A DNA stretch of 64,000 nt from Micropruina glycogenica (lineage in GTDB: Bacteria; Actinomycetota; Actinomycetes; Propionibacteriales; Propionibacteriaceae), in assembly GCF_039524395.1 (NCBI RefSeq), contig NZ_BAAAGO010000021.1; one strand, written 5' to 3'. The first letter of the stretch is position 1; each line of letters opens with the position of its first letter. This document shows, piece after piece, positions 16,352 through 24,802 of the stretch. Both the position numbers and the translations under genes were made by a program. The notes under the pieces were generated by a model, which worked only from the letters and a program-made list of their open reading frames with translations, had not been told where the DNA came from and ran no database searches.

Positions 16352-17449
16352 GTGGAGTTCTCCCTCGTGATCTGGTCCTCGAAGCTGACCGCTCTGACCG
16401 CAGCCGTCGTGCTGGCGGGTGGTGCGCTCGGCGCCACTGCGCTCGACAAGACGGTCAGCCTGTCCGTCGACGGGCAGACCACCTCGGCCACCGGTTTCGC
16501 CGGCACCGTGGGCGACCTGCTCAAGAGCCAGGGCATCGAGGTGGGCCCCCGCGACGTGGTGATTCCGTCGCTCGACAGCCCCCTGACCGACGGTGGCAGC
16601 GTGCAGGTGCAGTTCGCCCGCAAGGTCACCCTGCAGGTCGACGGCAAGCAGACCGAGTTCTACACCACCGCCACCACCTTGGACGGCGCGCTGGCCACCG
16701 CACAGGTGCGGGGGCTCGGTGGAGCCGACTTCTCGGTGTCGCGCTCGATGAGCATCGGCCGCGAAGGGCTGGCCGTCGACGTCACCACGCCGAAGACCGT
16801 CACCCTCGAGGTGGCCGGCAAGACCAAGAAGGTCTCCACCACCGCGTCCACGGTCGCCGAGCTGCTGGGTGAGCACAACATCGGCATGAGCGTCGACGAC
16901 GCCATTCGCCCCGGGCTCGACGCGGCCATCAAGAACAAGCAGTCCATCACCCTGACGCGCATCGAGAAGTCGACCAAGACGGTCACCGAAAAGGTCGCCT
17001 ACAGCGTGATCAAGACCATGTCGAAGTCGATGTACACCGGCCAGACCAAGGTCACCGCGGCCGGCAAGAACGGCAAGGCGAAGGTCACCTACGTCTACAC
17101 CTCGGTCAACGGCGGCAAGGCCAGCAAGAAGGTCATCGACCGCGTGGTGATCGTGGCCCCGAAGAGTGCCCGGGTGACCGTGGGCACCAAGGCCAGCAAC
17201 CTCAACCTGGCCCGGGCAGCCATGTGGGACCGCATCGCGCGCTGCGAGTCGGGCGGCAACTGGTCGATCAACACCGGCAACGGGTACTACGGCGGCCTGC
17301 AGTTCGCCAACGCTTCGTGGCGGGCCAACGGGGGCGCCGATTTCGCCCCCCGCGCCGACCTGGCCAGCCGGGCCGAGCAGATCACGGTCGCCAACCGCTA
17401 CTACGCCAAGGCCGGCCTGGGGCCCTGGGGTTGCCGCCACGCGGCCTGA
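16352..17449 (+). CDS. rpfB: RpfB-like resuscitation-promoting factor
   Basis: A 365-residue exported peptidoglycan hydrolase. An N-terminal signal/anchor helix (about 8-28) is followed by three DUF348 repeats (about 31-195), a G5 domain (about 205-275) and the lysozyme-like Rpf domain (about 288-365). Rpf has the catalytic Glu in RCESGGNW, NTGNGYYGGLQF and the paired cysteine in GPWGCRHA. This is the exact RpfB architecture of mycobacteria; such enzymes cleave the glycan strand and promote regrowth of dormant cells. GTG 16352 or 16367 could be the start. I looked for a c-di-AMP riboswitch in the 250-bp leader and could not find a convincing one. Confidence 0.93.
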   Translation: MEFSLVIWSSKLTALTAAVVLAGGALGATALDKTVSLSVDGQTTSATGFAGTVGDLLKSQGIEVGPRDVVIPSLDSPLTDGGSVQVQFARKVTLQVDGKQTEFYTTATTLDGALATAQVRGLGGADFSVSRSMSIGREGLAVDVTTPKTVTLEVAGKTKKVSTTASTVAELLGEHNIGMSVDDAIRPGLDAAIKNKQSITLTRIEKSTKTVTEKVAYSVIKTMSKSMYTGQTKVTAAGKNGKAKVTYVYTSVNGGKASKKVIDRVVIVAPKSARVTVGTKASNLNLARAAMWDRIARCESGGNWSINTGNGYYGGLQFANASWRANGGADFAPRADLASRAEQITVANRYYAKAGLGPWGCRHAA

Positions 17450-17496
17450 GCCAACCAACAGATTCGTCAACGAAGACACAACAGGGGGGAACAACG

Positions 17497-18264
17497 ATGG
17501 GCTTCATCACCAGACTGACCGCGACGGTCGCCTGCAGCACGCTGCTAATGGGCGGGCTGAGCGCGCTGCCGGCCCACGCCGAAGACGGCACCACCGCCAC
17601 CACCGCGGCGCTGACCCTGGACGTGCGGTACGCCGGCACCACCCATCAGGTCACCGTGAGCGGCGTGCAGACCGTGGCCGGGGCCTTGGCCCAACTGAAC
17701 CTGGCCTTCGACGCCGATGACGTGGTGTCGCCCGCCCCCGACAGCGCGTTGACCGACGGCATGACCGTGGTGGTCGACGTGGTGAGCACCAGCACCACCG
17801 TGAAGACCGGTGTCACCATCAAGTACAAGACCGTGAAGGTCAAGACGAAGAAGTTGCACAAGGGCACGAAGAAGACCGTGCGCAAGGGCAAGAACGGCAA
17901 GGCCACCCGCACGTACCTGACCACCACGGTGAACGGCGTCTCGACCACCGAGGTGGTGGCCGAGACGATCACCAAGAAGGTGGTGAACAAGAAGGTGCTG
18001 GTCGGCACGGGCAAGCTCAACCTGGCCCGGCTGTCGAAGTGGAACAAGATCGCCAAGTGCGAGTCGGGTGGCCGCTGGCACATCAACACCCACAACGGCT
18101 ACTACGGCGGCCTGCAGTTCAACCTGGCGACCTGGCGCTCGGTGAAGGGCCAGCAGTTCGCCAAGTACCCCCACAAGGCCAGCAAGGCCGAACAGATCAC
18201 CGTGGCCAACCGGCTGTACGCCAAGCGCGGCTTCAAGCCGTGGAGCTGCCGCCACGTGCTCTGA
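17497..18264 (+). CDS. Second Rpf-domain protein (short RpfB-like paralogue)
   Basis: A 255-residue secreted protein: signal peptide 1-28 (PAHAEDG), one DUF348 repeat (about 38-92), a basic G5-like stretch rich in Lys/Thr, then the Rpf domain with catalytic Glu in AKCESGGRW, HNGYYGGLQF and the second Cys in KPWSCRHV. It lies 47 bp behind rpfB in the same direction and is clearly its paralogue with two DUF348 repeats missing. A strong hairpin terminator follows. Confidence 0.9.
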   Translation: MGFITRLTATVACSTLLMGGLSALPAHAEDGTTATTAALTLDVRYAGTTHQVTVSGVQTVAGALAQLNLAFDADDVVSPAPDSALTDGMTVVVDVVSTSTTVKTGVTIKYKTVKVKTKKLHKGTKKTVRKGKNGKATRTYLTTTVNGVSTTEVVAETITKKVVNKKVLVGTGKLNLARLSKWNKIAKCESGGRWHINTHNGYYGGLQFNLATWRSVKGQQFAKYPHKASKAEQITVANRLYAKRGFKPWSCRHVL

Positions 18265-18375
18265 CCCCTCAACCGGTTCTCGCTCGAGAACCATGGGGCG
18301 CACCGCCATCCCCCCGGCGGCCGCGTCCACCGGGGCCACTCGCCCTCCCCCCGGAGAGTGGCCCCCCCCACATAC

Positions 18376-18413
18376 GAACTGGGCTCCTGCGCCGGGAGCC
18401 CAGTTCGCCTTTT
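18376..18413 (+). terminator. Rho-independent terminator after Rpf pair
   Basis: GAACTGGGCTCC and GGGAGCCCAGTTC around a 6-base loop, followed by GCCTTTT. It is the strongest intrinsic terminator in this part of the window. Confidence 0.88.
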
Positions 18414-18474
18414 CAGGGGTCGAGCCGCAGTCTTCACACCTCAGCCGCAGCGCGCCGCCAAACCGCATCGGCAA

Positions 18475-18517
18475 GGACGGTTCCACTTCTGGCCCAGGGG
18501 ACGGTTCCACTTCTGGC
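18475..18517. repeat. Tandem 19-bp direct repeat
   Basis: GGACGGTTCCACTTCTGGC occurs perfectly at 18475-18493 and again at 18499-18517. A related GGGACGGTTCTATTTCCTG is seen near 57208. No gene covers it. Confidence 0.8.
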
Positions 18518-18598
18518 GAAACGCGCTGCACTTCATGACCCGGCCAATCAGCGGTTTCCGTCGGCGTCTGAGTCAGTCGAACCGTGCCCACGTCTGGC

Positions 18599-19435
18599 TC
18601 AGCACCTGCCGGCCTGCACGATCTCGGCCAACAGTTCACGCAGCTGCTCGGGTTGTTCGATCCACGGCAGGTGACCGGCCTCGGTGACCACTCGCTTGCG
18701 CGGCCTGGCCAGGCGATCGGCCAACTGCAGCGCGTTCGCCGCCGGACGCGGGTCGGCCGTGCCGTGCACCACGTACACCGGGCAACGGACGGCAGCCGCC
18801 CAGCCGATCTGGTCGGCGTCGGTGAAGCTCACCGCGCGATTGGCGTGCTGGTTGATCACGTGCGGCGAGTGGGCCATCGCACTGGCCGCACGAAGCCCGA
18901 TCGTCAGGTCGGCGTAGTCGGTGGCCCAGGTCAGCGTGCGCCACTTCACCTCCTCGTCCGCGGTGCGCTGCGGCACAGACAGTTCGGCCAGTCGCGCTGC
19001 GAACGGCTCGGCCCGCCGGCGTCGCTCGTTGCGAAAGGGCGTGCGCCAGTCGCCGATGCCGACACCGCTGACGTAGCCGACCGCAGGTACCCGCTCGGGG
19101 TACGCGGCGGCGTACGCCAGCGCCAAGGTGGCCCCGAACGAGTGGCCGATGGGTACGAAACGGTCGAGTTCCCAGTGCGCCCGCAGCTCGTCCAGGTCGG
19201 CCACGCTGCGGGCCACCGACTGCTCGTCCGAAGGGGACGACGCTCCGCAGCCTCGCTGGTCGTAGCGGTGCGTCGTCGCCTCGTCGCCGATCAGGCCGGC
19301 CAGCGGCTCGAGGTAGTCCCACAGCCCCGGCCCGCCGTGCAGCAGCACCACGTGGGGCGCCTCAGCCGGGCCGGCTCGCGTCCAGGTGGCGATCCGGGCG
19401 CCGTCGGCAAGGGTGATCGTTTCGGCGTGGTCCAC
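18599..19435 (-). CDS. Alpha/beta hydrolase, proline iminopeptidase-like (S33)
   Basis: A 278-residue hydrolase. It has the oxyanion motif VLLHGGPG, YDQRGCGASSP, the nucleophile elbow GHSFGATLAL (Ser catalytic), a late Asp in VVHGTADPRP and the catalytic His in TEAGHLPW. HGGPG plus DQRGCG is typical of prolyl aminopeptidases, which release N-terminal proline; other substrates are possible in this fold. No signal peptide, so cytoplasmic. GTG start at 19435. Monocistronic. Confidence 0.88.
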   Translation of the reverse strand: MDHAETITLADGARIATWTRAGPAEAPHVVLLHGGPGLWDYLEPLAGLIGDEATTHRYDQRGCGASSPSDEQSVARSVADLDELRAHWELDRFVPIGHSFGATLALAYAAAYPERVPAVGYVSGVGIGDWRTPFRNERRRRAEPFAARLAELSVPQRTADEEVKWRTLTWATDYADLTIGLRAASAMAHSPHVINQHANRAVSFTDADQIGWAAAVRCPVYVVHGTADPRPAANALQLADRLARPRKRVVTEAGHLPWIEQPEQLRELLAEIVQAGRC

Positions 19436-19480
19436 CAGAGCAGGCTAACCATCCCGCACTCGGGTGCGTCCGAAGCGTCG

Positions 19481-19993
19481 CTACGACCGCGACGGAAAGA
19501 CGCCGGTCAGCGCGATGCACCAGTTCAGGGCCAAGAAGGGCGATCTGTTCTCGTGAGGCTGGCCGCCGGTGTTCGGCCCGATCATCGCCGCGCTCATGGT
19601 CACGCTGGCGGTGGCGCTGTATGAGGACTCGCTCGCGGTGAACCCGGGCAGGCTGTTCTGCGGATTCTTCGCCGTTGCGTCGGTGGCGCCCGAAACGGGG
19701 TGGGTATGCGGTGCGACCTGCTGCGCGGTGAGGGTAACGTTCTCGACACCACCGGTCTCGCCCTGGGCGTAGCTGCTCAGGCCCGGCGCCTGCCCGCTGC
19801 CGAGCGCGGTGCGTCCACGCAGGTCTGGCAGCCCGAACGTGGTGCGGCCGTCACCGCCGTACGTGGTGCCCAGCAACGAGAACAGCGCGGTGTTCTGCTG
19901 AATCGGCAACTGCTGGCCGTTGCACTGCGCCCAACCGCTCGGCGCGAAGTTGAAGCCGAAACAGCGAAGTTCGCCGATGTAGGGCTCGGTCAT
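19481..19993 (-). CDS. Tail-collar (MdpB-like) protein
   Basis: A 170-residue protein with the phage tail collar domain: MTEPYIGELRCFGFNFAPSGWAQCNGQQLPI, LFSLLGTTYGGDGRTTFGLPDLRGR, then TGGVENVTLTAQQVAPHTH and a C-terminal NWCIALTGVFP. This is the MdpB/tail-fibre-like family. Members occur either in prophage tails or as small clusters of free-standing genes. No other phage gene lies nearby, so it is an orphan. A short upstream gap (19994-20159) shows nothing further. Confidence 0.88.
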   Translation of the reverse strand: MTEPYIGELRCFGFNFAPSGWAQCNGQQLPIQQNTALFSLLGTTYGGDGRTTFGLPDLRGRTALGSGQAPGLSSYAQGETGGVENVTLTAQQVAPHTHPVSGATDATAKNPQNSLPGFTASESSYSATASVTMSAAMIGPNTGGQPHENRSPFLALNWCIALTGVFPSRS

Positions 19994-20159
19994 GGGGTGC
20001 TCCTCGGGGAGAGATGCCCACCCACCGTTGAGTGGGGCGGCACCAGTCTGATGGTGCAGTCCGCCGGCCGCTAGTTACTTGACACTAGGGACGATGGGCC
20101 TCGCGTCCATGGGGCCTGTCGTGGCAAGGGGTTCCGATCACGCTCAACCAGCGATGTCG

Positions 20160-21158
20160 CTAGCTGTTGGCCGGGCTCGGACCACCCGAGGGCGGCATTC
20201 CCGAGGGCGGCGCACCGCCAGGAACCCCGCCGGGGCGTCCGTCGCCACCTGGGGCGTCACCGCCGCTGGGTGTGGTGCGGGTGTCCACCGGAACGGTCAA
20301 GGTGACCGCGTAGCCCTTGGTCAGGTCGCCGGTGACGGTGCCCAACTGGTGCACGCCGCCGTCGTTGCCGAACACGTTGTCGGTGGCCAAGGTGAGCTGC
20401 GACAGGTTGCTGACCGACTGTTCGTACCCTGTGGTGGCGTAGACGGTGTCGCACACGTTCTTGGGCAGGGCGACCTGCGAGGTGGCGATGGTCTTCGAAT
20501 CGTCGATGATGCTGGCCCGGTCGGGGTACACCTCGAAGTGCACGTGCGGCCAGCGTCCCGAGTAGCACGCCGGAAAGATGCTGGTGAAGGTGACTGCGCC
20601 GGAGTCGTCGGTGATCTGCACGCCGCGCAGATAGTTCTCGCCCAGGATCGACTGCGAGTACATCGAATACTCACCGGCCCGGTCGCAGTGCCAGACGTAC
20701 ACCGCGGCCCCGCTCATGGGCGTACCGCCAGCGGCGATGTCGAGCACGGTGAGGGTCAGCGTCATGCCGATGCCCTCGGCTGTGGTGGTCGAGCCACCGA
20801 AGCTGCTGCGAATGTCGGAACGTACCACGCCGCTCTGCTCGAGCACGTCGGGCCCGTTCGACCCGTCACCGGGGTAGGGCCCGGCGGTCTCGTCGGGAAT
20901 CTCGGTCAGCCCGGTGCTGTTCTCTGCCGAGGCCGACGCGGACGTGCCGGACGTGCCGGTGGACGAACTCACCCCACAGGCGGCCAGCACGCCACCGGCA
21001 GCACCGACGCCCAGAAACTGCAACGCGCGGCGCCGGTTGAACAACGTGGTGATGTCGAACGCGAGGCCCTGATCGACCACCTCGTCGTCAGGACGGGGCA
21101 GGGCGCGTCCCTCGTAGCTCAGCCCTGCAGCGGGACTGGGCTGCTCCGATCGGCTCAT
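20160..21158 (-). CDS. Exported intradiol ring-cleavage dioxygenase-like protein
   Basis: A 332-residue protein. After a 35-residue lead, RRRALQFLGVGAAGGVLAACG combines a twin-arginine-type motif with a lipobox-like LAAC. The dioxygenase core then follows, with candidate ferric-iron ligands Tyr in YVWHCDRAGEYSMY, Tyr in FPACYSGRWP and two His in PHVHFEVY. The C-terminus is a Pro/Gly-rich tail. Family enzymes open catechol-type rings, but exported members have no firmly known substrate. No other aromatic-degradation gene is adjacent. Start ATG 21158 was chosen over 21254, which lacks family-like sequence. Confidence 0.85.
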   Translation of the reverse strand: MSRSEQPSPAAGLSYEGRALPRPDDEVVDQGLAFDITTLFNRRRALQFLGVGAAGGVLAACGVSSSTGTSGTSASASAENSTGLTEIPDETAGPYPGDGSNGPDVLEQSGVVRSDIRSSFGGSTTTAEGIGMTLTLTVLDIAAGGTPMSGAAVYVWHCDRAGEYSMYSQSILGENYLRGVQITDDSGAVTFTSIFPACYSGRWPHVHFEVYPDRASIIDDSKTIATSQVALPKNVCDTVYATTGYEQSVSNLSQLTLATDNVFGNDGGVHQLGTVTGDLTKGYAVTLTVPVDTRTTPSGGDAPGGDGRPGGVPGGAPPSGMPPSGGPSPANS

Positions 21159-21283
21159 GACGTTGACGGTAGACGACGAAGCACGAGCATCGCTGTGCGG
21201 CTGCTGTGAGTCGGCTGCGCGCAGCGCGCGGTCAGGGTGAGGGCAGACCGCCAAGGAGGCAGCGGAGTCACACGTTCACGGTG

Positions 21284-21928
21284 CTAATCGATGAACACCA
21301 GCAGCCCCGCGACGAGAACGAACAGCGTGCCGAAGATGCGGTTGACGAACCGCTGCCCGCCGTCTTCGCGCATGAACCGGCGCAGGCCCTTGGCAGCCAG
21401 AGCGAAGAAGAACCACATCACGATGACGTCGATCGTCACCACGGTGATGGTGAAGATCGCGTACTGGGTGAGCAGGTCGGCGTCCAGTCGAATGAACTGC
21501 GGGGTGAACGCCAGAAAGAACACGATCGCCTTGGGATTGGTCAGGTTCACCAGCAGGCCGCGGCGAAACATGGGCCACGGCCGCAGGTGGCTGGGCATCG
21601 CGGTGTCTTGCGCCACCTCGGCCTCGAGTTGCGCGCTGCCCATTGGACGATCCAGCCATTGCCGCACGCCCAGAAACACGAGGTAGGCGGCCCCGGCCCA
21701 CCGGATCGCGGTGAACAGCCAGTGGTTGGTTGCCACCAGTACCCCGACGCCGAGCGCCACGATCACGATGTGAATCACCAGGGCCACCTGCTGGCCCAGC
21801 ACGCCCCAAATCGACCGGGCCCAGCCGGCGGCGAGCGCGTTGGCCATGGTGCTGATCGCGCCGGCCCCCGGGGTGAATGAGATCAGCAGGCAGGCCCCGA
21901 CCAAGGTCCACCACAGGGAGAGCTGCAC
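21284..21928 (-). CDS. LysE/RhtB-family amino acid exporter
   Basis: A 214-residue membrane protein with about six helices. It contains the family motif SFTPGAGAISTMANALAAGW near the N-terminus and LLVNLTNPKAIVFFLAFTPQFI in the middle. The GTG at 21928 gives the usual family length; the longer frame to 22003 adds 25 hydrophilic residues. Substrate is not predictable. It stands alone. Confidence 0.9.
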   Translation of the reverse strand: MQLSLWWTLVGACLLISFTPGAGAISTMANALAAGWARSIWGVLGQQVALVIHIVIVALGVGVLVATNHWLFTAIRWAGAAYLVFLGVRQWLDRPMGSAQLEAEVAQDTAMPSHLRPWPMFRRGLLVNLTNPKAIVFFLAFTPQFIRLDADLLTQYAIFTITVVTIDVIVMWFFFALAAKGLRRFMREDGGQRFVNRIFGTLFVLVAGLLVFID

Positions 21929-22048
21929 CGCGCCATCGTAGGGGCACACGGACCGTCCCCACGGACGGGATGAGCGATGCTCGGGCCGGCACTCGTGCCC
22001 CATCGGCTGGGGCCGTTCGGGAGGGACGGTTCGGGACGAGGGCTCCGG

Positions 22049-22504
22049 CTACAGGCGGGCGGGGAGTGCTGCCAGATACAGCGCGAGCCGAGTGCGATCG
22101 GGCTGACCCAGCTCGTCCCGCAGCGCCGCCTCTAGCGCCCGGGCGATGTCGTCGGGGGCGGCGTCTTTGAGCAGGAAGCCGCACGCGCCGGCGTCGATCG
22201 CCGTTCGCACCAGTTCGTCGTCGTCGAAGGTGGTCAGCACCACTACCGGCAGGCTCGGAAAGCGGCTGGCGGCACCGGCCACCAGGCCGACTCCGTCGAG
22301 TACGGGTATGCGGGCGTCGGTGAGCACCACGTCGGGCTGCACGGCGTTGATCATGGCCAGCCCCTCGCGGCCGTCGGCCGCCTCACCCACCACCTCGACG
22401 CCCTCGAGCGTGTCGAGCACCAGACAGATGCCGCGCCGCACCAACTGCTGATCGTCAACCACCAAAACCTTGATGGCGGGTTCGGTTGCTCGAACGCCCG
22501 TCAT
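22049..22504 (-). CDS. Receiver-only response regulator (NarL-type, DNA-binding domain lost)
   Basis: A 151-residue protein made of a complete NarL-type receiver: VLVVDDQQLVRRGI, phospho-acceptor Asp in PDVVLTDARIPVLDG, VVLTTFDDDELV and the Lys of GFLLKDA. It ends about 25 residues after the receiver with no LuxR-type helix-turn-helix. Its start overlaps by four bases the stop of a histidine-kinase tail (22501-22504), which shows it was once the second gene of a two-component operon. Probably a degraded regulator rather than a deliberate single-domain one. Confidence 0.78.
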   Translation of the reverse strand: MTGVRATEPAIKVLVVDDQQLVRRGICLVLDTLEGVEVVGEAADGREGLAMINAVQPDVVLTDARIPVLDGVGLVAGAASRFPSLPVVVLTTFDDDELVRTAIDAGACGFLLKDAAPDDIARALEAALRDELGQPDRTRLALYLAALPARL

Positions 22505-22600
22505 GCCGGCACCTCCACCTTCAGGCTCGCCCCGCCAAGTGCCGAGGTGCCGCTGGTCAGGGTGCGCCGTCGTCTGCGATCTCGACCCGGACCCTGCTGA
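22501..22600 (-). pseudogene. C-terminal scrap of a sensor histidine kinase
   Basis: The complementary strand reads TSGTSALGGASLKVEVPA and stop, like the end of a histidine-kinase ATPase domain, and overlaps the response regulator start as ATGA. Just before, in a different frame, comes ADDGAP, like the G1 box of the same domain. The body of the kinase is missing and the two pieces are out of frame. Confidence 0.5.
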
Positions 22601-22788
22601 CCCGATCGTTGTGGACGGTCGTCGGCGTGCACGCCGGCTTTCATCTCGCCACGTTCGTCGGGGTGCCGTTCGGCCTCGGCAACGGGCCGGCCCTCTGGGT
22701 GCTGACCGGCAGCGGACACACGCTAATCGGCGTGGTCGCCCTGGTGCTGTGGTCGCGCCGCGATGCCCGGGTGGATTACGTCCACTGA
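22580..22788 (+). pseudogene. Possible fragment of a small membrane protein
   Basis: An open frame encodes RSLWTVVGVHAGFHLATFV followed by a second hydrophobic stretch and ends SRRDARVDYVH. There are two membrane-like segments but no convincing start codon or ribosome site. It sits where the histidine kinase body should be. I do not recognise the family; it may be the end of a gene left by a rearrangement. Confidence 0.3.
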
Positions 22789-22860
22789 CCTCCTGACCCG
22801 CTCGACTTTCACAGGCCTCCCGGGCAGGTGGGCGAGCGCCATCACCCACCCCCGGGACGC

Positions 22861-22898
22861 ACCGATGCCCGGCCCCTGAACGGTAGCCGGGCATCGGT
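22861..22898 (-). terminator. Terminator of the ribosomal operon
   Basis: Perfect 13-bp inverted repeat ACCGATGCCCGGC / GCCGGGCATCGGT with a 12-base loop, just after the rplQ stop in the operon direction. Confidence 0.75.
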
Positions 22899-22909
22899 TG
22901 TGTTGCGGA

Positions 22910-23668
22910 TCAGGCCTCGTCGTCGTGCTTGACGGCGTTGACGAAGCCGGCCTTCTCGGCCGCCTCTTCGCTGTCGAACCACACCTCGGCGATGGTTTGG
23001 TCGTACCAGGGCGACTCGGGGGTGTGGAACTTCCTCGAGTCCTCGTTGCCCTTGATGTCGTAGCCCTTGGGCGGGTTCTCGCCGCGGTAACCACCCTCGG
23101 CGGTCTCAGCCACGGCGTCGGCACCCACGGTCACCTTTCCGATCTCGTCGTCGGCCGAGGGGGCGGACGGCGCGGAGGGCGACGACGGGCTGGACGGGGC
23201 CGACTCGGCCTTCTTGGCGCGCTTCGGGGCGGCGGCCTTGTCGGCCTTCTTGGCCGGGGCTGCGGCCGCAGCCGGCTTGCCCTTGGCCTTGTTCTTGCGC
23301 GACTCCTCGACCGACTCGGTGATGATCTCGATCACGGCCATGGGGGCGTTGTCGCCCTTGCGCGGGCCCACCTTGGTGATGCGGGTGTAGCCGCCGTCAC
23401 GATCGGCCAGCTTGGGCGCGATCTCGGTGAACAGCACGTGCACCACACCCTTGTCGGTGATGGTCGAGAGCACCTGGCGACGGTTGTGCAGGTCGCCCCG
23501 CTTGGCCTTCGCGATCAGCCGCTCGGCCAGCGGCTGAACCCGCTTGGCCTTGGCCTCGGTGGTGGTGATCCGGCCGTGCTCGAAGAGCTGGCTGGCCAGG
23601 TTGGCCAGAATGATCCGCTGGTGCGCCGGGGATCCCCCGAACCGGGGGCCCTTGGTTGGCTTGGGCAT
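22910..23668 (-). CDS. rplQ: Ribosomal protein L17 with C-terminal SUNSET-like domain
   Basis: A 252-residue protein. Residues 1-118 are a normal bacterial L17 of the large subunit (PKPTKGPRFGGSPAHQRIILANLA at the start). A Lys/Ala/Pro/Ser-rich linker (about 120-180) follows. Then comes YRGENPPKGYDIKGNEDSRKFHTPESPWYDQTIAEVWFDSEEAAEKAGF (about 193-242, written in short pieces: GYDIKGNEDSRKFHTP and EVWFDSEEAAEKAGF), which matches the SUNSET-domain pattern. The domain is typical of actinomycete surface and other proteins and of unknown function. Bacterial L17 is usually 115-130 residues, so the protein is doubled in length. Last gene of the alpha operon. Confidence 0.92.
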   Translation of the reverse strand: MPKPTKGPRFGGSPAHQRIILANLASQLFEHGRITTTEAKAKRVQPLAERLIAKAKRGDLHNRRQVLSTITDKGVVHVLFTEIAPKLADRDGGYTRITKVGPRKGDNAPMAVIEIITESVEESRKNKAKGKPAAAAAPAKKADKAAAPKRAKKAESAPSSPSSPSAPSAPSADDEIGKVTVGADAVAETAEGGYRGENPPKGYDIKGNEDSRKFHTPESPWYDQTIAEVWFDSEEAAEKAGFVNAVKHDDEA

Positions 23669-23691
23669 GAGTCGTTACTCCTATTCGCGGA

Positions 23692-24699
23692 TCAGTACTC
23701 GTCGCCGAAGTCGGCGTCGTCGTCGTTGTAGCGGTTGAGGGCGGCCAGCGGGTCGAAGCCGGGCGAGCTGTCTTTGAGCGACAGGCCCATCTCGTGCAGC
23801 CGCAGCTTGACCTCTTCGATCGACTTCGAACCGAAGTTGCGAATGTCGAGCAGGTCCTGCTCAGAACGCGACACCAGCTCAGACACGGTGTGGATGCCCT
23901 CGCGCTTGAGGCAGTTGTAGCTGCGCATGGTGAGCTTCAGCTCCTCCACCGGCAGCGCCAGGTCGGCGGCCAGCTGCTCGTCCACCGGCGACGGGCCGAT
24001 CTCGACGCCCTCGGCGTCCACGTTCAGCTCGCGGGCCAGGCCGAACAGCTCGGTCAGGGTCTTGCCGGCCGAAGCCACCGCGTCGCGGGGGGTCATCGAC
24101 GGCTTGGTCTCGACGTCGAGGGTCAGCCGGTTGAAGTCGGTGCGCTGCTCCACGCGGGTGGCCTCGACCTTGTAGGTGACCTTCAGCACCGGGCTGTACA
24201 GCGAGTCGACCGGAATGCGGCCGATCTCGGCGTCGATGTTTTTGTTCTGCACGGCCGACACGTAGCCGCGGCCACGCTCGACGACCAGCTCCATCTCGAC
24301 CTTGCCGGTCTCGTTGAGCGTGGCGATGTGCAACTCAGGGTTGTGGATCTCGACGCCGGCGGGCGGCGCGATGTCGGCGGCGGTGACCTCACCGGGGCCG
24401 GCCTTGCGCAGGTACATCACGACCGGCTCGTCCTCTTCGGACGAAAGCACCAGGCCCTTGAGGTTGAGGATGATCTCGGTGACGTCTTCGACGACACCTT
24501 CGATGGTGCTGAACTCGTGCTGGGTGCCTTCGAGCTTGATGCTGGTGACGGCCGCGCCCGGAATGGACGACAGCAGCGTGCGGCGCAGCGAGTTGCCCAG
24601 GGTGTAACCGACACCGGGCTCCAGGGGCTCCACGACGAAGCGGGAGCGGTAGTCGTCGACGACCTCTTCGGTCAGACTCGGACGCTGTGCGATGAGCAT
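23692..24699 (-). CDS. rpoA: RNA polymerase alpha subunit
   Basis: A 335-residue alpha subunit. The N-terminal assembly domain (about 1-230) contains LEPGVGYTLGNSLRRTLLSSIPG; the C-terminal domain (about 250-320), with LKREGIHTVSELVSRSEQDLLDIRNFG, binds UP elements and activators. An acidic tail ends DDDADFGDEY. Located between rpsD and rplQ as expected. Confidence 0.98.
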   Translation of the reverse strand: MLIAQRPSLTEEVVDDYRSRFVVEPLEPGVGYTLGNSLRRTLLSSIPGAAVTSIKLEGTQHEFSTIEGVVEDVTEIILNLKGLVLSSEEDEPVVMYLRKAGPGEVTAADIAPPAGVEIHNPELHIATLNETGKVEMELVVERGRGYVSAVQNKNIDAEIGRIPVDSLYSPVLKVTYKVEATRVEQRTDFNRLTLDVETKPSMTPRDAVASAGKTLTELFGLARELNVDAEGVEIGPSPVDEQLAADLALPVEELKLTMRSYNCLKREGIHTVSELVSRSEQDLLDIRNFGSKSIEEVKLRLHEMGLSLKDSSPGFDPLAALNRYNDDDADFGDEY

Positions 24700-24802
24700 G
24701 TAGTTGTTCTTCCTCTCCTGCCGACCGCTATATGACGGCAGTCATGGGTTGCCCGTGCGAGGCCACCCCGCACGGGGGTGAGGACGCCGCAGCGTCCTCG
24801 TT

